Origin: GCA-2683825 sp965662355
GTDB lineage: Bacteria; Planctomycetota; UBA1135; GCA-002686595
Reading direction: 5' to 3'
Length of the DNA stretch: 64,000 nt
NCBI GenBank assembly: GCA_965662355.1
Contig: CBFIHP010000007.1
Span: forward strand, 1 to 64,000
Shown here piece after piece: positions 39,805 to 49,086 of this stretch. The number at the start of each line of letters is the position of its first letter. Position 1 is the first letter of the stretch. The notes below the pieces were generated by a model. That model was not told the origin of the DNA. It did no database searches and worked only from the letters and a program-made list of their open reading frames with translations. Position numbers and translations under genes: made by a program.

Positions 39805-41715
39805 TCACTCTTCAGCGGCCTTGGCGACTTCCCAGGGATGGCCCAGCCAACCGGCATACACTGCCTTCTGCTGATCCGTCGCTTGCTTGACGCGACGGAT
39901 AGACCACTTCCCCTCCGGAACACCGGCGAGCTCGATGTGGAACTCCATCAGCTCGTCACGACGCAAGAGGTGCAGGGTGACCGTGGCGCCGGGCTCCATC
40001 CGTTTGAGCCGTTTGTCCAGCGAACCGGAGTTCAAGCGGCGCTTGTCGAGGGTCAGGATTTCGTCACCGGCAAGGACGCCGGCCGTGTAGGCGGGGCCGT
40101 CGGCCAGGACGTTGCGCACGATAGAGCCACTGCCTCCCGACCCCAGGCGGAGGCCCAGGTAGGCCTTCAGGGGAATCTTCTGGGCGGCAGCTTCGGCGAC
40201 GGGCTCCTCCAACTCCTCTGATTCCCCTTCTTCGGACTTGTCGTCTTTCTCCTTGGGCTTGAAGAAGAGCTCTAGCCCGGCGGTTTCGAGGGCGGCCTCG
40301 AGGGGCAGAGGCTCCGTCCCGGCAATGCAAGCCGCGAAGAGCCCTTTGAACTCCGAGTCCGTATGACGCTCCAGGGACTCGATGAGGTTGTCGCTCGTGT
40401 ATCCCGAACCGCTCAGCGGATAGCGCCGATAGAGATCCTTCATCACGTCGTCCAGCGACACCCGGTTTTCCGTGCGCCGACGTACCTCGAGGTCGAGCAG
40501 CAAACACGCCAAGGCGCCCTTGCTGTAGAAGGACACTTCGGAGTTCACATCGTCGGCCGAACGTGTGTTGAACTTCGTCCAGGCATCGAAAGAAGAGGCG
40601 GATAGGCTCTGCACCTTGTTGCCGGGGGACCGGCGCATGCGATCGATCGATGACGCCAGGGAATCGATGTACTTCGATTCCTTCGTCAAACTCGAACGAA
40701 CCATGGAGAGCGGTCCGTAGTAGCTCGTTCCTCCCTCCGCGACCCACAGCAGGTCGGTGTAGTTCTCGTACTGATAGTCGTAGGGGTGAATCCCTGCGGG
40801 GCGCAGCTGTTTCACATTCCAGGTGTGAAAGAACTCGTGCGCCACGAGGCCGAGATAACGATTGTATCCTGGCCCCTTGTCACGGCTGTCCTCGAGGGCC
40901 GAACGCGAGGTCTGCATGATGGTCGAGTTCAAGTGCTCGGTCCCTCCCCCACCGGCACCGGCGTGGACGAGAAAGACATAGCGCTCGCAAGGCACCTCGC
41001 CGAAGACCTCCGTCTGGGCCTCGATGATCTTGCCCATGTCCTTGCGCATGCGTTCGAAGTCGATCTCGACCCCCGTTGGCCAGACGATCAGCTCGTAGTC
41101 GGTTTCGCCGACGCGAAAGTCGTAGCGATCGTGCAAGCCGACCTCGAAGGGCGAATCAACGAGTACGTCGTAGTTTGGAGCGTGGAAGCGCAACTCGCCG
41201 CGGGCCTGGAGGCCCGTGGCGCAGCGCCAGCCCTCGGGCGCGTCGAATTGCACATCGATCGGCAGATCGCGCAGCGCTTGCGAATAGACGAAGACGGCTG
41301 AGCCCGAGAGAAAAGCGTGGGTCGCGTCCGCGTGCCGTGTGCGGTCTCCAATAGAGTTCGCGTAGATGCGATAGCGCAGCGTGACCGAGGGCGCGCCGCC
41401 CGGGTCGATGCTCCAGGTCGCCTTTGCCGTTTGTCGCAGCTCGAGCACGCTGCCTTGCGGATCCTCGGCCTGCAGATCGCGAAGACCTCCAACGGCATCG
41501 AGAATCTCGTAGCGCCCCGGGCGCCAGGCCGGTAGCGAGACATCGAGCGTTTCGCGCCCAGCCGTGGGGAACGTGGCGGCAACGCTCACCATCTGCGTGC
41601 GCGCCTGCTGCAAGCCAACCTCGTAGCGAACGCCGTGCTCCTGGGCCTGGGAAGACAGGGTAGAGAGGCAGGCCGCGAGGCTCGGAAGCAGTGAGAGCAG
41701 GAGCACCTTTTTCAT
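39805..41715 (-). CDS. Secreted M61 family (glycyl aminopeptidase-like) metallopeptidase with PDZ
   Basis: This is a 636-residue protein. ATG 41715 opens a signal peptide (VLLLSLLPSLAACLSTLSSQAQ). The N-terminal M61_N beta domain occupies about 30-200. The catalytic domain has LVAHEFFHTWNVKQLRP (zinc HExxH) and LLWVAEGGTSYYGPL, giving the third ligand Glu. A thermolysin-like helical region runs to about 470, an acidic low-complexity linker follows (KEKDDKSEEGESEELEEP), and a PDZ domain comes last (VRNVLADGPAYTAGVLAGDE). M61 enzymes prefer Gly/Ala N-termini; the PDZ probably positions substrates. The frame is open upstream to 41985, but the signal peptide decides the start. It is divergent from the PhoD gene (73 bases between starts). 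Confidence 0.94.
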   Translation of the reverse strand: MKKVLLLSLLPSLAACLSTLSSQAQEHGVRYEVGLQQARTQMVSVAATFPTAGRETLDVSLPAWRPGRYEILDAVGGLRDLQAEDPQGSVLELRQTAKATWSIDPGGAPSVTLRYRIYANSIGDRTRHADATHAFLSGSAVFVYSQALRDLPIDVQFDAPEGWRCATGLQARGELRFHAPNYDVLVDSPFEVGLHDRYDFRVGETDYELIVWPTGVEIDFERMRKDMGKIIEAQTEVFGEVPCERYVFLVHAGAGGGGTEHLNSTIMQTSRSALEDSRDKGPGYNRYLGLVAHEFFHTWNVKQLRPAGIHPYDYQYENYTDLLWVAEGGTSYYGPLSMVRSSLTKESKYIDSLASSIDRMRRSPGNKVQSLSASSFDAWTKFNTRSADDVNSEVSFYSKGALACLLLDLEVRRRTENRVSLDDVMKDLYRRYPLSGSGYTSDNLIESLERHTDSEFKGLFAACIAGTEPLPLEAALETAGLELFFKPKEKDDKSEEGESEELEEPVAEAAAQKIPLKAYLGLRLGSGGSGSIVRNVLADGPAYTAGVLAGDEILTLDKRRLNSGSLDKRLKRMEPGATVTLHLLRRDELMEFHIELAGVPEGKWSIRRVKQATDQQKAVYAGWLGHPWEVAKAAEE

Positions 41716-41788
41716 GGGCTCTTTATACAGGGCCGGGCCGACACGAACGGTTGTGGATCTGCAAGAACCGAAGGGGCAGCATGGGCCC

Positions 41789-42880
41789 ATGCACCCGACC
41801 GTGCTCCTTCTCTCGATCGCCCTGTCCTCGGCATGTCTCGCGCCACCGCCCCACGCCCAGACCGACGCGGCTCTTCCCTTGCGACGCATAGCCTTCGGTT
41901 CCTGCTTCCAGAGCGACGGGCCACCCGAGATCTGGACGACCATCGCCGAGTACGACCCCGAGCTCCTCATCCTGCTCGGAGACAACGTCTACGCGGACAC
42001 CGAGGACATGGACGTGATGCGCGCCAAGTACGCCGAGCTGGACGCCGTCCCCGCCTTCGCAGGATTGCGTGCCTCGACCACGTTGCTTGCCACGTGGGAC
42101 GATCACGACTACGGCGTGAATGACGGCGGCGCGGACTACCCGATGCGTTCGCAGGCGAAGGAGGTGTTTCTCGATTTCCTCGGCGAGCCAAGAACAAGCC
42201 CGCGCCGCGAACGCGAGGGCATCTATGACGCGCGAGTCTTCGGTCCGCGGGGGAAGCGTGTGCAGGTGATCCTGCTGGACACGCGCTACTTCCGCGGGCC
42301 ACTCACGAAGGCCCCGGAAACGGCCCTGCGTTTCGCCGCCGCCCTGGGTCGCCTGGGTTCCTACGTCGGGAACACCGATCCCGCGGCCACGGTCCTCGGC
42401 GAAGCCCAATGGGCTTGGCTGGAAAGGGAACTGGAGAAGCCCGCCGAGATTCGCATTCTCGCCTCCTCGATCCAGATCGTGGCGGAAGACCATCACTTCG
42501 AACGCTGGGCCAACTTCCCACACGAACGCAAGCGCCTGTTCAAAACGCTTCGCCGTACTGGTGCGAACGGAGTCGTGGCCATCTCCGGAGATCGTCACAT
42601 GGCAGAGATTTCCGTCCTCGACGCGTCGCGCGCCGAGCCGGACACGGCGCTCGATCCGGGCTATGCCTTCATCGATGTGACGAGCAGTAGCCTCAACCGC
42701 CCCTCTACCTGGCGCAACGAAGTGAATCGACACCGCGTGGGTTCGGCGTATTTCGACGTGAACTTCGGCACCCTCGAGCTCGACTGGGAGAGCGGGCAAC
42801 TGCGACTGTCGATACGGAATGATAGCGGCCAGGAGGCGATCCGCTTCGAGGTCGCGTTCGACGAGCTCAAGCCGCACTGA
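41789..42880 (+). CDS. phoD: PhoD-like alkaline phosphatase/phosphodiesterase
   Basis: This is a 363-residue exported protein. The signal is VLLLSIALSSACLAPPPHAQ; Cys15 follows SSA, so lipidation is possible. The PhoD metallophosphoesterase motifs follow: RIAFGSCFQSD, ELLILLGDNVYADTEDMD, LATWDDHDYGVNDGG, ILLDTRYFRGPL, LGEAQWAWLERELE and GVVAISGDRHMAEIS. These are the family's Asp/Asn/His ligands for the Fe/Ca centre. It releases phosphate from phosphodiesters or monoesters outside the cytoplasm. ATG 41789 is chosen for the signal sequence. With the PafA-like enzyme at 38031 it makes two extracytoplasmic phosphatases within 5 kb. Confidence 0.93.
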   Translation: MHPTVLLLSIALSSACLAPPPHAQTDAALPLRRIAFGSCFQSDGPPEIWTTIAEYDPELLILLGDNVYADTEDMDVMRAKYAELDAVPAFAGLRASTTLLATWDDHDYGVNDGGADYPMRSQAKEVFLDFLGEPRTSPRREREGIYDARVFGPRGKRVQVILLDTRYFRGPLTKAPETALRFAAALGRLGSYVGNTDPAATVLGEAQWAWLERELEKPAEIRILASSIQIVAEDHHFERWANFPHERKRLFKTLRRTGANGVVAISGDRHMAEISVLDASRAEPDTALDPGYAFIDVTSSSLNRPSTWRNEVNRHRVGSAYFDVNFGTLELDWESGQLRLSIRNDSGQEAIRFEVAFDELKPH

Positions 42881-43067
42881 TCTGGAAAGGCGCTAAAGAG
42901 TTTCCTGATCATCGGGCAGAGAAGTCCGGCCCACGGAAGGACTTTCACCTGCCTCGGCGTGGACACTCGCGACGCACATCAACACGTCCTTGAACTGCTC
43001 GCAGGCCCTCCCCGTGCGCTTACAATACACTGGATAGCCGCTCCCCACCTTCGGCATTGCTCGTACC

Positions 43068-45311
43068 ATGCTTCGACACATAACGACTTCGCTCGGAGTC
43101 GTCCTCTCTATCCTCTTCGCCGCCTCCAGCGGTGCGGCCCAGGGCACGATTCCCAACCGGGTCTTGCCGTTCAACGTGGAGCCGATCCCGTACGCGCCTA
43201 CGGAGCGCCTGGCAGCAGGACCGCCGGCAGCGGAACACTTCGTCAACGTCTTTCTGCCTCCGTGGAACGCCCCAGCCGCGGGTTGGCCCGTCGTCGTGGC
43301 CACGGGCTTCGGTGGCGGTATCGCCACGCCTCCGCAACGCCTCCTCGGACGCCTTGGAAAGACCGCGCCCTTGCACGCGCTCCTGGCAGAAGGGATCGCC
43401 ATCGTTTCCTATGGCGTTCCCGGTGTCGGTGGTGGACGAGGGCTGTGGTTTCCGCCGGGGCATCCAAGCGGCAAGTACGAGTCCTTCGATCCGAGCAACG
43501 ACAATCCCGAGAAGTCGGCGGTGTGGGCGGTTCAATGGGCCCACACCCAGACAGACTATTCGTTCGATCTCACCAACATGGGCATGCGCGGCTCTTCCGG
43601 CGGCGCCGTCCTCGCGATTCGTACGGCCATGGGTCCCAATCGCGCTACCGTCGCGGGGTCTCTACAGCTTCGCACCGAAACTCGCGTCAAGGCCGTCCTG
43701 GCCATCCAGCCTCCGACTTCGATCTTTGCCCTCGAGCAAGGCCCGGAGCTGATGCTTGGCTTGCCCGCCCACCTCGAACAAAAAGCCAGTCCCGGCTCCC
43801 CCGCGACGATCCTCGACCAGGTCGACGCAGAGCTGCAAAAGGACTACAGCCTGATCCGCACCTCCTTCGAGAGCGCCGCGGCGCGTGCCAACAACCAGAA
43901 ACAACGCGTCTGTCTCGTCTTCGGCGATCCCGTCCTGCACGTGAACAACCAGCCCGCGACGATGGAGCTCGATGGCACGGGCTTTCCCCTGATGTACGAC
44001 GCGATCAATCAACCCTTTCAGCACGACAGCTGGTTCGGATACATCTTCTTCAAGCAACTGTTGGAATTGTCGCCCGAAGCACGCGACTTCCATCTAGCCA
44101 ACTCGGCCTTTGCGATGCGCCAGGACTACGCGCTCGCGGCTCCACTCGATTTCCACACGGCCACCTACACCGGCAAGTTCGATGGCGCGGGTGCCACCGA
44201 GATCGGACACCAGTGGATGGTCGCCCAACTCACAGGTGACGCTGGCGTCGATCCTCCGCCTCCCCCTCCGCCGCCGGCCGATGCCTTTGGTGATCCGGGT
44301 TTCGAAGCGCAGATGGCAGGCACGGCGCCGGTCGCTCCCTGGAGCAGCTTCGGCGCGAACTCACAGACGGTCCTCGCGCTCGCGAGCGACACGGAAGTCG
44401 GCTTCCCGAGCGATGGCCTGCAGTGGGTCGAGCTCGACACGAACGGCACGACGGCAGCGACGCCGCCCTCGAGACCGGGCGACGTGACGCAGCCCCCAAC
44501 GGGCGGAGCGGGCATTCGCCAGACCTTCCTCTTCGATGCGATGCGCACGATGCTGCAGTTCGAAGCCGCCTTCGCTCCGGCGGGTGCGGCTTCCACGCAG
44601 CGCAATGACTGGATGAGTGTCGACATCAGTGATGGCTCCACGACGTGGAACCTCTTCCATGCGGATACCTTCTCCCCATTGCCGATGGTCTCCGCCCGCA
44701 GCGCGGGTCCGATGACGGCGATCCGTACGCTGACCACCGACCTGGCGGTGTTGTTCCCCACGGCGAATGCGACGACGAGCTTGACGCTGACCGCTCAGGT
44801 AGGCAATGGGGGCGATGGTCTTCAAGCGTCGATCGGTTATGTCGATGCATTCCGCTTGATGAGCGAGGCCCTGGTGATCCCCTACGGTTGTGGGATCAAT
44901 GTCTCCGGCAGCTTGACGATCGAGGGCGGCAACCCGCGACTCGGTGACACGATGGTCTTCGGTGTCGACAATCCGCTGGATACACAGATGGCCGGTGCCT
45001 TCCCGGTGATCGCCATGTCGAGTGTTCCTGCGCGTGGCTATCCCTGTGGCATCGAGCGCGACGGTTACGGTATGGCTGTCAACGGTGTAGGCGAGCTCCT
45101 CTTCAATCCTTCGCGTACATTGATGCCCTTCGTACTCGGAGCACCGTGGCAAGGACCGGGTATCCCAGCGCTCGTCAGTGTTCCGATTCCCAACGATCCA
45201 ATACTTGCGGGAATCGACACCTACGTCCAGTCCGTGCTGTACGATCCGACGGCACCAACAGGGAGCCGCATCAAACTAGGCGAAGCGATTCGGTTTACGT
45301 TGAGTCCGTAG
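43068..45311 (+). CDS. Secreted alpha/beta-hydrolase with C-terminal beta-sandwich domains
   Basis: This is a 747-residue protein with a signal peptide (SLGVVLSILFAASSGAAQG). Residues about 30-370 resemble an alpha/beta-hydrolase: WPVVVATGFGGGIATPP, then the nucleophile elbow GMRGSSGGAVLAIRTAM, and GHQWM as a possible catalytic His region. A Pro-rich linker (DPPPPPPPPAD) leads to a carbohydrate-binding-like jelly roll at about 405-600 (GDPGFEAQMAGTAPVAPWSS, YVDAFRLMSE). The final ~145 residues begin YGCGINVSGSLTIEGGNPRL and end with VPIPNDPILAGIDTYVQSV. That last domain resembles the C-termini of the proteins at 45684 and 61272-64000. The substrate is unknown. Confidence 0.87.
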   Translation: MLRHITTSLGVVLSILFAASSGAAQGTIPNRVLPFNVEPIPYAPTERLAAGPPAAEHFVNVFLPPWNAPAAGWPVVVATGFGGGIATPPQRLLGRLGKTAPLHALLAEGIAIVSYGVPGVGGGRGLWFPPGHPSGKYESFDPSNDNPEKSAVWAVQWAHTQTDYSFDLTNMGMRGSSGGAVLAIRTAMGPNRATVAGSLQLRTETRVKAVLAIQPPTSIFALEQGPELMLGLPAHLEQKASPGSPATILDQVDAELQKDYSLIRTSFESAAARANNQKQRVCLVFGDPVLHVNNQPATMELDGTGFPLMYDAINQPFQHDSWFGYIFFKQLLELSPEARDFHLANSAFAMRQDYALAAPLDFHTATYTGKFDGAGATEIGHQWMVAQLTGDAGVDPPPPPPPPADAFGDPGFEAQMAGTAPVAPWSSFGANSQTVLALASDTEVGFPSDGLQWVELDTNGTTAATPPSRPGDVTQPPTGGAGIRQTFLFDAMRTMLQFEAAFAPAGAASTQRNDWMSVDISDGSTTWNLFHADTFSPLPMVSARSAGPMTAIRTLTTDLAVLFPTANATTSLTLTAQVGNGGDGLQASIGYVDAFRLMSEALVIPYGCGINVSGSLTIEGGNPRLGDTMVFGVDNPLDTQMAGAFPVIAMSSVPARGYPCGIERDGYGMAVNGVGELLFNPSRTLMPFVLGAPWQGPGIPALVSVPIPNDPILAGIDTYVQSVLYDPTAPTGSRIKLGEAIRFTLSP

Positions 45312-45683
45312 AATCAGCTCCTCAATAATCGCTGAATCAAGGCCAAACATCCTTGCCGCAAGGACCGCCGTCAGGCCCCTCGCCCGGATTCGGTGGCAGG
45401 CCGCGCCCCCCACCTCGGCCGGCAACGCCCCGCCAGCTGCCCAAGAAAATGTCCCTGAAACCTGCCCGTGGGCTTGAATTCTGGGCCCGTAATCACGGCT
45501 TTTTCGGCCTGCTGGCTGGGAGAATGAGCTGGTTTTCATTCTCCGTACCCCCCTTTGGCTCCGTTCTTTTCTACTCTGTGTGGCCTCTTTCGGGACCCCG
45601 AAACGAAGCGCGCGCCGCTTCGCCCCCACCGAATCCCCAGCGGACGGGTGGCCGGGTCCCAAGGCCTCAATGAGAGCTCCTTC
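45312..45683 (+). other. Intergenic region, 372 bases, no gene recognised
   Basis: No credible coding frame is seen. It contains a 9-bp inverted repeat (GGAGAATGA 45519-45527 / TCATTCTCC 45536-45544, 8-base loop) without a T-run. It also contains a 15-bp sequence, CGGCTTTTTCGGCCT, at 45496-45510 that recurs at 46108-46122 on the far side of the short gene 45684-46085. Confidence 0.5.
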
Positions 45684-46085
45684 ATGCAGGCGCCTGGCGA
45701 ACTTGTCGGCAACGAAACCCGCACCCGGAATGTCGTAGCAGCCCCATCCCTCGGGGTCTCCTCCGAGGTTAACCCTGGTGGCGTGGTGGAAATCTCCATC
45801 CGCGGGCGGGCGGACGAGCGCTTCATCCTGCTGGCGGCCCCCACGACGGGGCCCATGACGCTCGGCAGATTCCCGATTCCGGTCGACCTCGGCCCCTCCG
45901 AGACCGAGCTGATCCTCGCCGTGGACGGCACCCTGGACTCCAGTGGCCGCACGCGACGCAAGCTCGAGGTGCCCGACGACCCCAGCCTGCCCGGCAAGAC
46001 CCTCTACTGGCAGGCCTTGCTCTTCTCGGCCCAGGGCGTCGCGAAGACCAACTCGACCCAGACCTTCATCTGGGAGCGCGCCTAG
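45684..46085 (+). CDS. Orphan beta-rich C-terminal domain, possibly a gene remnant
   Basis: This is a 133-residue product from ATG 45684. Residues about 40-130 (RFILLAAPTTGPMTLGRFPI, LAVDGTLDSSGRTRRKLEVP, LPGKTLYWQALLFS) match the C-terminal domain of the secreted proteins at 43068, 61272 and 62837: strand, short spacer, 'LD.sGR', 'L.vP', then 'G..l.w.al'. A signal peptide and any catalytic N-terminal part are missing, although the domain normally ends larger secreted proteins. It may be a decayed gene, a domain-only protein, or may start elsewhere. A 15-bp direct repeat flanks it. Confidence 0.55.
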   Translation: MQAPGELVGNETRTRNVVAAPSLGVSSEVNPGGVVEISIRGRADERFILLAAPTTGPMTLGRFPIPVDLGPSETELILAVDGTLDSSGRTRRKLEVPDDPSLPGKTLYWQALLFSAQGVAKTNSTQTFIWERA

Positions 46086-46315
46086 CCAGGCCGACAAGAT
46101 AAGCCACCGGCTTTTTCGGCCTTCTCGGTGTCGTCGAGGATTGTTTTGACGGGTGCTCGGAAATTCTCTTCGGGTTCGCCAAGGGCTTGAAGGGTCCCGT
46201 TCGGAAGACATGTGAGCAGTGTGAGCTGCTCATCGCTAACAAACTTCCAATTCCTTCCCCATGTTTGTCGTGGTGGTCCTTCGAGACTTCCGACCTCAGT
46301 CGCACGAAGAGACAC
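46082..46315 (-). CDS. Possible small protein with atypical codon use
   Basis: An open frame of 77 residues starts with GTG 46315. Its C-terminal two-thirds look protein-like (KFVSDEQLTLLTCLPNGTLQ, FRAPVKTILDDTEKAEKAGG). In the 39 consecutive codons I read, only 22 third positions are G or C, far fewer than in neighbouring genes. It has no clear start signal and no family I know. It could be a recently acquired small gene or a chance frame in a decayed region. Confidence 0.3.
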   Translation of the reverse strand: MSLRATEVGSLEGPPRQTWGRNWKFVSDEQLTLLTCLPNGTLQALGEPEENFRAPVKTILDDTEKAEKAGGLSCRPG

Positions 46316-46608
46316 CGAGAGCCTGTGCGATGGAGGCGGCCGCGCTCAACGCTGAGGCTCGTCACCCTGAGGAACCACCTCCGGCGGACATGGGATAAGG
46401 GCGGGGTTTTGGGGGCGAACCTCGCGGTAGGGGATTCCATCTCCTCCCCACCCCTCATTCTCCCTGTCCTCAGGCGCTTTCGCCCTTCCCGGCTGACTGT
46501 GCGTGCAGGACTCGAGTGGAATCCCAAACCGCACCTCAACCCGCCTAGCCGGGCCGGCCGCAAGGTCGGCCCGGTGTCTTGGTTGGGGGGCAGCCTCTCT
46601 CGGGGCTC
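46086..46608 (+). other. Gene-poor region, 523 bases
   Basis: Apart from the doubtful minus-strand frame at 46082-46315, no gene is supported. The stretch has locally lower GC, a short hairpin (TGAGCAG...CTGCTCA near 46212-46231), the second copy of CGGCTTTTTCGGCCT at 46108-46122, and a strong GC-rich hairpin at 46549-46574 next to the end of the kinase gene. Confidence 0.45.
46549..46574. terminator. GC-rich hairpin downstream of the kinase gene
   Basis: CCGGGCCGGCC (46549-46559) pairs with GGTCGGCCCGG (46564-46574), 11 bp with one G-T pair, closed by a GCAA tetraloop. It lies 35 bases beyond the stop codon of the minus-strand kinase gene. No good T-run follows on the minus strand, so termination is plausible but unproven. 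Confidence 0.45.
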
Positions 46609-49086
46609 TCAGCTGCGCTCTCGCCAGCGCGAGGCTTGCTCGGTCTCACCGCGCTCGGTGTAGATCAGATAGAGCATGTCCGCACAGGTGCGCGGTTCAG
46701 CTTTTTCCCTACCCAAGGCGCCAGAAAGACGCCCATAGGCCTCGAGAAGCATCTCCAGGGCCTCCTCCGAGCGATTCATCAGGCGCAGGCATTCGCCGTA
46801 ATCGAGCAGATAGAGCCCCAATTCGACGTGCCTCTCGCCATGCTCGCGGATCAAAGACACCGCCTCGCCCAAGAGCTCGCCGGCGTCATCGAAACGCTCG
46901 AGGCGCATGTTCACACGCCCGATCGCGTTCAGAGTCGCGATGCTCTCGGGATTGGAGGCTCCGAGCTCTCGAACCTGATGATCGAAGACTTCGCCGAACT
47001 CCTCTTCGGCATCGAGGTAACGAGCCGTGTCGTAATAGAGCTCGCCCAGATTGAAGCGCCCCACCAGGGTCCACGGATGGGTCGGGCCAAGGTTCTCGAC
47101 TTCTAGTTCAATTGCATCCCGGAGTAGCATCTCTGCCTCGTCAAAACGATTCTGGTTGATGCGCAGGAGCGCCAACCCGTTCATCGTGTTGTACGCGGGT
47201 TTGCCGAAGCTCTCGATCTCCCCGCGCATCACTTCATCGAAGACCGCCTCGGACTCCTCGAAGCGCCCCCAGTTCTGGTACAGACTGGCAAGTGAGCCGC
47301 GCGCACCGAGGGTGTCGGAATCCAGCTCGCCGCGCTTCGCCCGGTATCCGGCGATGGTCTCGTTGTAGGCCTTCTCGGCCTCGGCGTAGTGCCCCTGTTC
47401 GAGCCAGATCGCAGCCCGCAAGCCCTTGGCTTCCAGCGTGTCATCGTGATCGCGTCCGAGGTGCCGCTCGAGTCGCGGAATCAACTTCTCGAGCTCGATG
47501 TCCGTCTCGGCCTCGGCCGTGGTGCCGACGAGGAGGAGTCCGAGTTCTGCATGCAGCGTGTATCGATGGTCGGCCCCTACGGTGCGCTCCAGTACATCCA
47601 CGGCGCGGCGCAAGAAGCCCTCGGCCACCCGCACCTCGCCTAGCGAATCGTACGTCCGCCCGATGATCGAGAGCATGCGCCCCAACAGAAGGGGACGGTC
47701 CGCAAAGTCATCGAGCTTCTCCTCCATACGGTTCAGGAGGACGTTGACGGTCGGCAGGACGCGGTGCTTTCTGGGATCGATGTCCTCGAGACTACGCGAG
47801 AGGAAATCCGCCATGGCCTCCGCGCCTTTGCGGGCCTCTTCCTCGCGCTTGCCCCAGGCGTAGGACAGTGTCGCCCCGAGCACCAGACCGAAGGCGGCGA
47901 AGGCCATCGCTCCCACCAGGATCGGGTGGCGGCGGAAGAACAGCCGCGTCAGGTAGGCCATGCTGGCGGGCCGGGCCAGGATCGGCTGCGAGTGCAGATG
48001 TCGATCGATGTCGATCGCCAGGTCGCGCACGGTCCGATAGCGACGGGACGGACTCTTCTCGAGCGCCTTCTCGATGATCGTCTCGAGGTCGCCCCCCTTC
48101 AGCCCGGGACTCGTCGCGGAGGCCAACAGAGGCCGGTGCTCCTGGATGATGCGCGTGGCCTCGACGATGGGTTGGTCGGTCACGTCGTAGGGCAGCCGCC
48201 CCGTGACGAGCTCGTACAGGAGGATGCCCAGGGAATAGACATCGCTACCGGTGTCGAGCATGTTGTCGCTGAGCTTCAACTGCTCGGGCGACATGTATTG
48301 CAAGGTTCCCAGCAATTGCCCCGCGTCCGTGAGCGCCGGAGCATCCACGGACAGGCTCCGGGCAACGCCGAAGTCGATCAACTTGGGAACACTGTCGCTT
48401 CCGATAAGAAGGTTGCTCGGCTTGAGGTCGCGGTGCAGGAAGCCGCGGCTGTGGCCGTGACCGACGGCGTCGCATACTCGCAGGAATAGCTCGAGGCGCT
48501 CACGCATCCCCAGGCGCTTCTTCTCCACATACTCGGTGATCGGCTGCGCCCCGTCGACGAACTCCATCACGAAGTAAGGGATGTTGTTGTAGGTCCCCCC
48601 ACCGAGGATGCGACAGATGTTTGGGTGGCGCATGCTCTCGAGTACGCGGCGCTCCTTGTCGAAGCGCTCCAGCACTTTCGTAGCACCCGACGACGCACCC
48701 GCAGCAGGCCGAACCATCTTCAAGGCGACGCGCTGCTTGGTCTCCTCGTGTTGGGCGAGGTACACGCGCCCCATACCGCCTTCGCCGATCTTGGTGATGA
48801 TGCGATACTCACCGATATAGCGTGGTGCCTTGGAGGGAAAGGTCGTAACCGGTGCGGACACCTGATCGGTCTCGCGGGCGGAAACGGAATTCTGCACGGG
48901 GCTCAGCAGATACTCCTTCGTATCTCCGTCGTCCTCGGCAAGCATCATCTGGACTTCTTCCAGGAGCTCCGGGTCCTTGCACTCTCGGTCGAGATAGTCC
49001 GAACGATCACCCTGCGAGAGCTTGCGCGCCCGCTGGAAGAGATACTCGAGACGCGTGATGTCCGAATCGGTGTTCTTGTTGCTCAT
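46609..49086 (-). CDS. Membrane Ser/Thr protein kinase with extracytoplasmic TPR repeats
   Basis: This is an 825-residue PknB-type kinase. The kinase domain at about 90-365 carries GEGGMGRVY (Gly loop), VALKMVRP (ATP Lys), FLHRDLKPSNLL (catalytic loop), LIDFGVAR (DFG) and GTLQYMSPEQL, so it should be active. One transmembrane helix follows at about 405-430 (HPILVGAMAFAAFGLVLGA). About 390 residues of tetratricopeptide repeats come next (AEKAYNETIAGYRAKRGELD, DEAEMLLRDAIELEVENLGP, AEEEFGEVFDHQVRELGASN). Its ATG (49084-49086) overlaps the stop codon of the ECF sigma gene, so both are made together. This sigma/kinase pairing is common in Planctomycetota; the kinase probably phosphorylates or gates the sigma factor. 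Confidence 0.95.
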   Translation of the reverse strand: MSNKNTDSDITRLEYLFQRARKLSQGDRSDYLDRECKDPELLEEVQMMLAEDDGDTKEYLLSPVQNSVSARETDQVSAPVTTFPSKAPRYIGEYRIITKIGEGGMGRVYLAQHEETKQRVALKMVRPAAGASSGATKVLERFDKERRVLESMRHPNICRILGGGTYNNIPYFVMEFVDGAQPITEYVEKKRLGMRERLELFLRVCDAVGHGHSRGFLHRDLKPSNLLIGSDSVPKLIDFGVARSLSVDAPALTDAGQLLGTLQYMSPEQLKLSDNMLDTGSDVYSLGILLYELVTGRLPYDVTDQPIVEATRIIQEHRPLLASATSPGLKGGDLETIIEKALEKSPSRRYRTVRDLAIDIDRHLHSQPILARPASMAYLTRLFFRRHPILVGAMAFAAFGLVLGATLSYAWGKREEEARKGAEAMADFLSRSLEDIDPRKHRVLPTVNVLLNRMEEKLDDFADRPLLLGRMLSIIGRTYDSLGEVRVAEGFLRRAVDVLERTVGADHRYTLHAELGLLLVGTTAEAETDIELEKLIPRLERHLGRDHDDTLEAKGLRAAIWLEQGHYAEAEKAYNETIAGYRAKRGELDSDTLGARGSLASLYQNWGRFEESEAVFDEVMRGEIESFGKPAYNTMNGLALLRINQNRFDEAEMLLRDAIELEVENLGPTHPWTLVGRFNLGELYYDTARYLDAEEEFGEVFDHQVRELGASNPESIATLNAIGRVNMRLERFDDAGELLGEAVSLIREHGERHVELGLYLLDYGECLRLMNRSEEALEMLLEAYGRLSGALGREKAEPRTCADMLYLIYTERGETEQASRWRERS

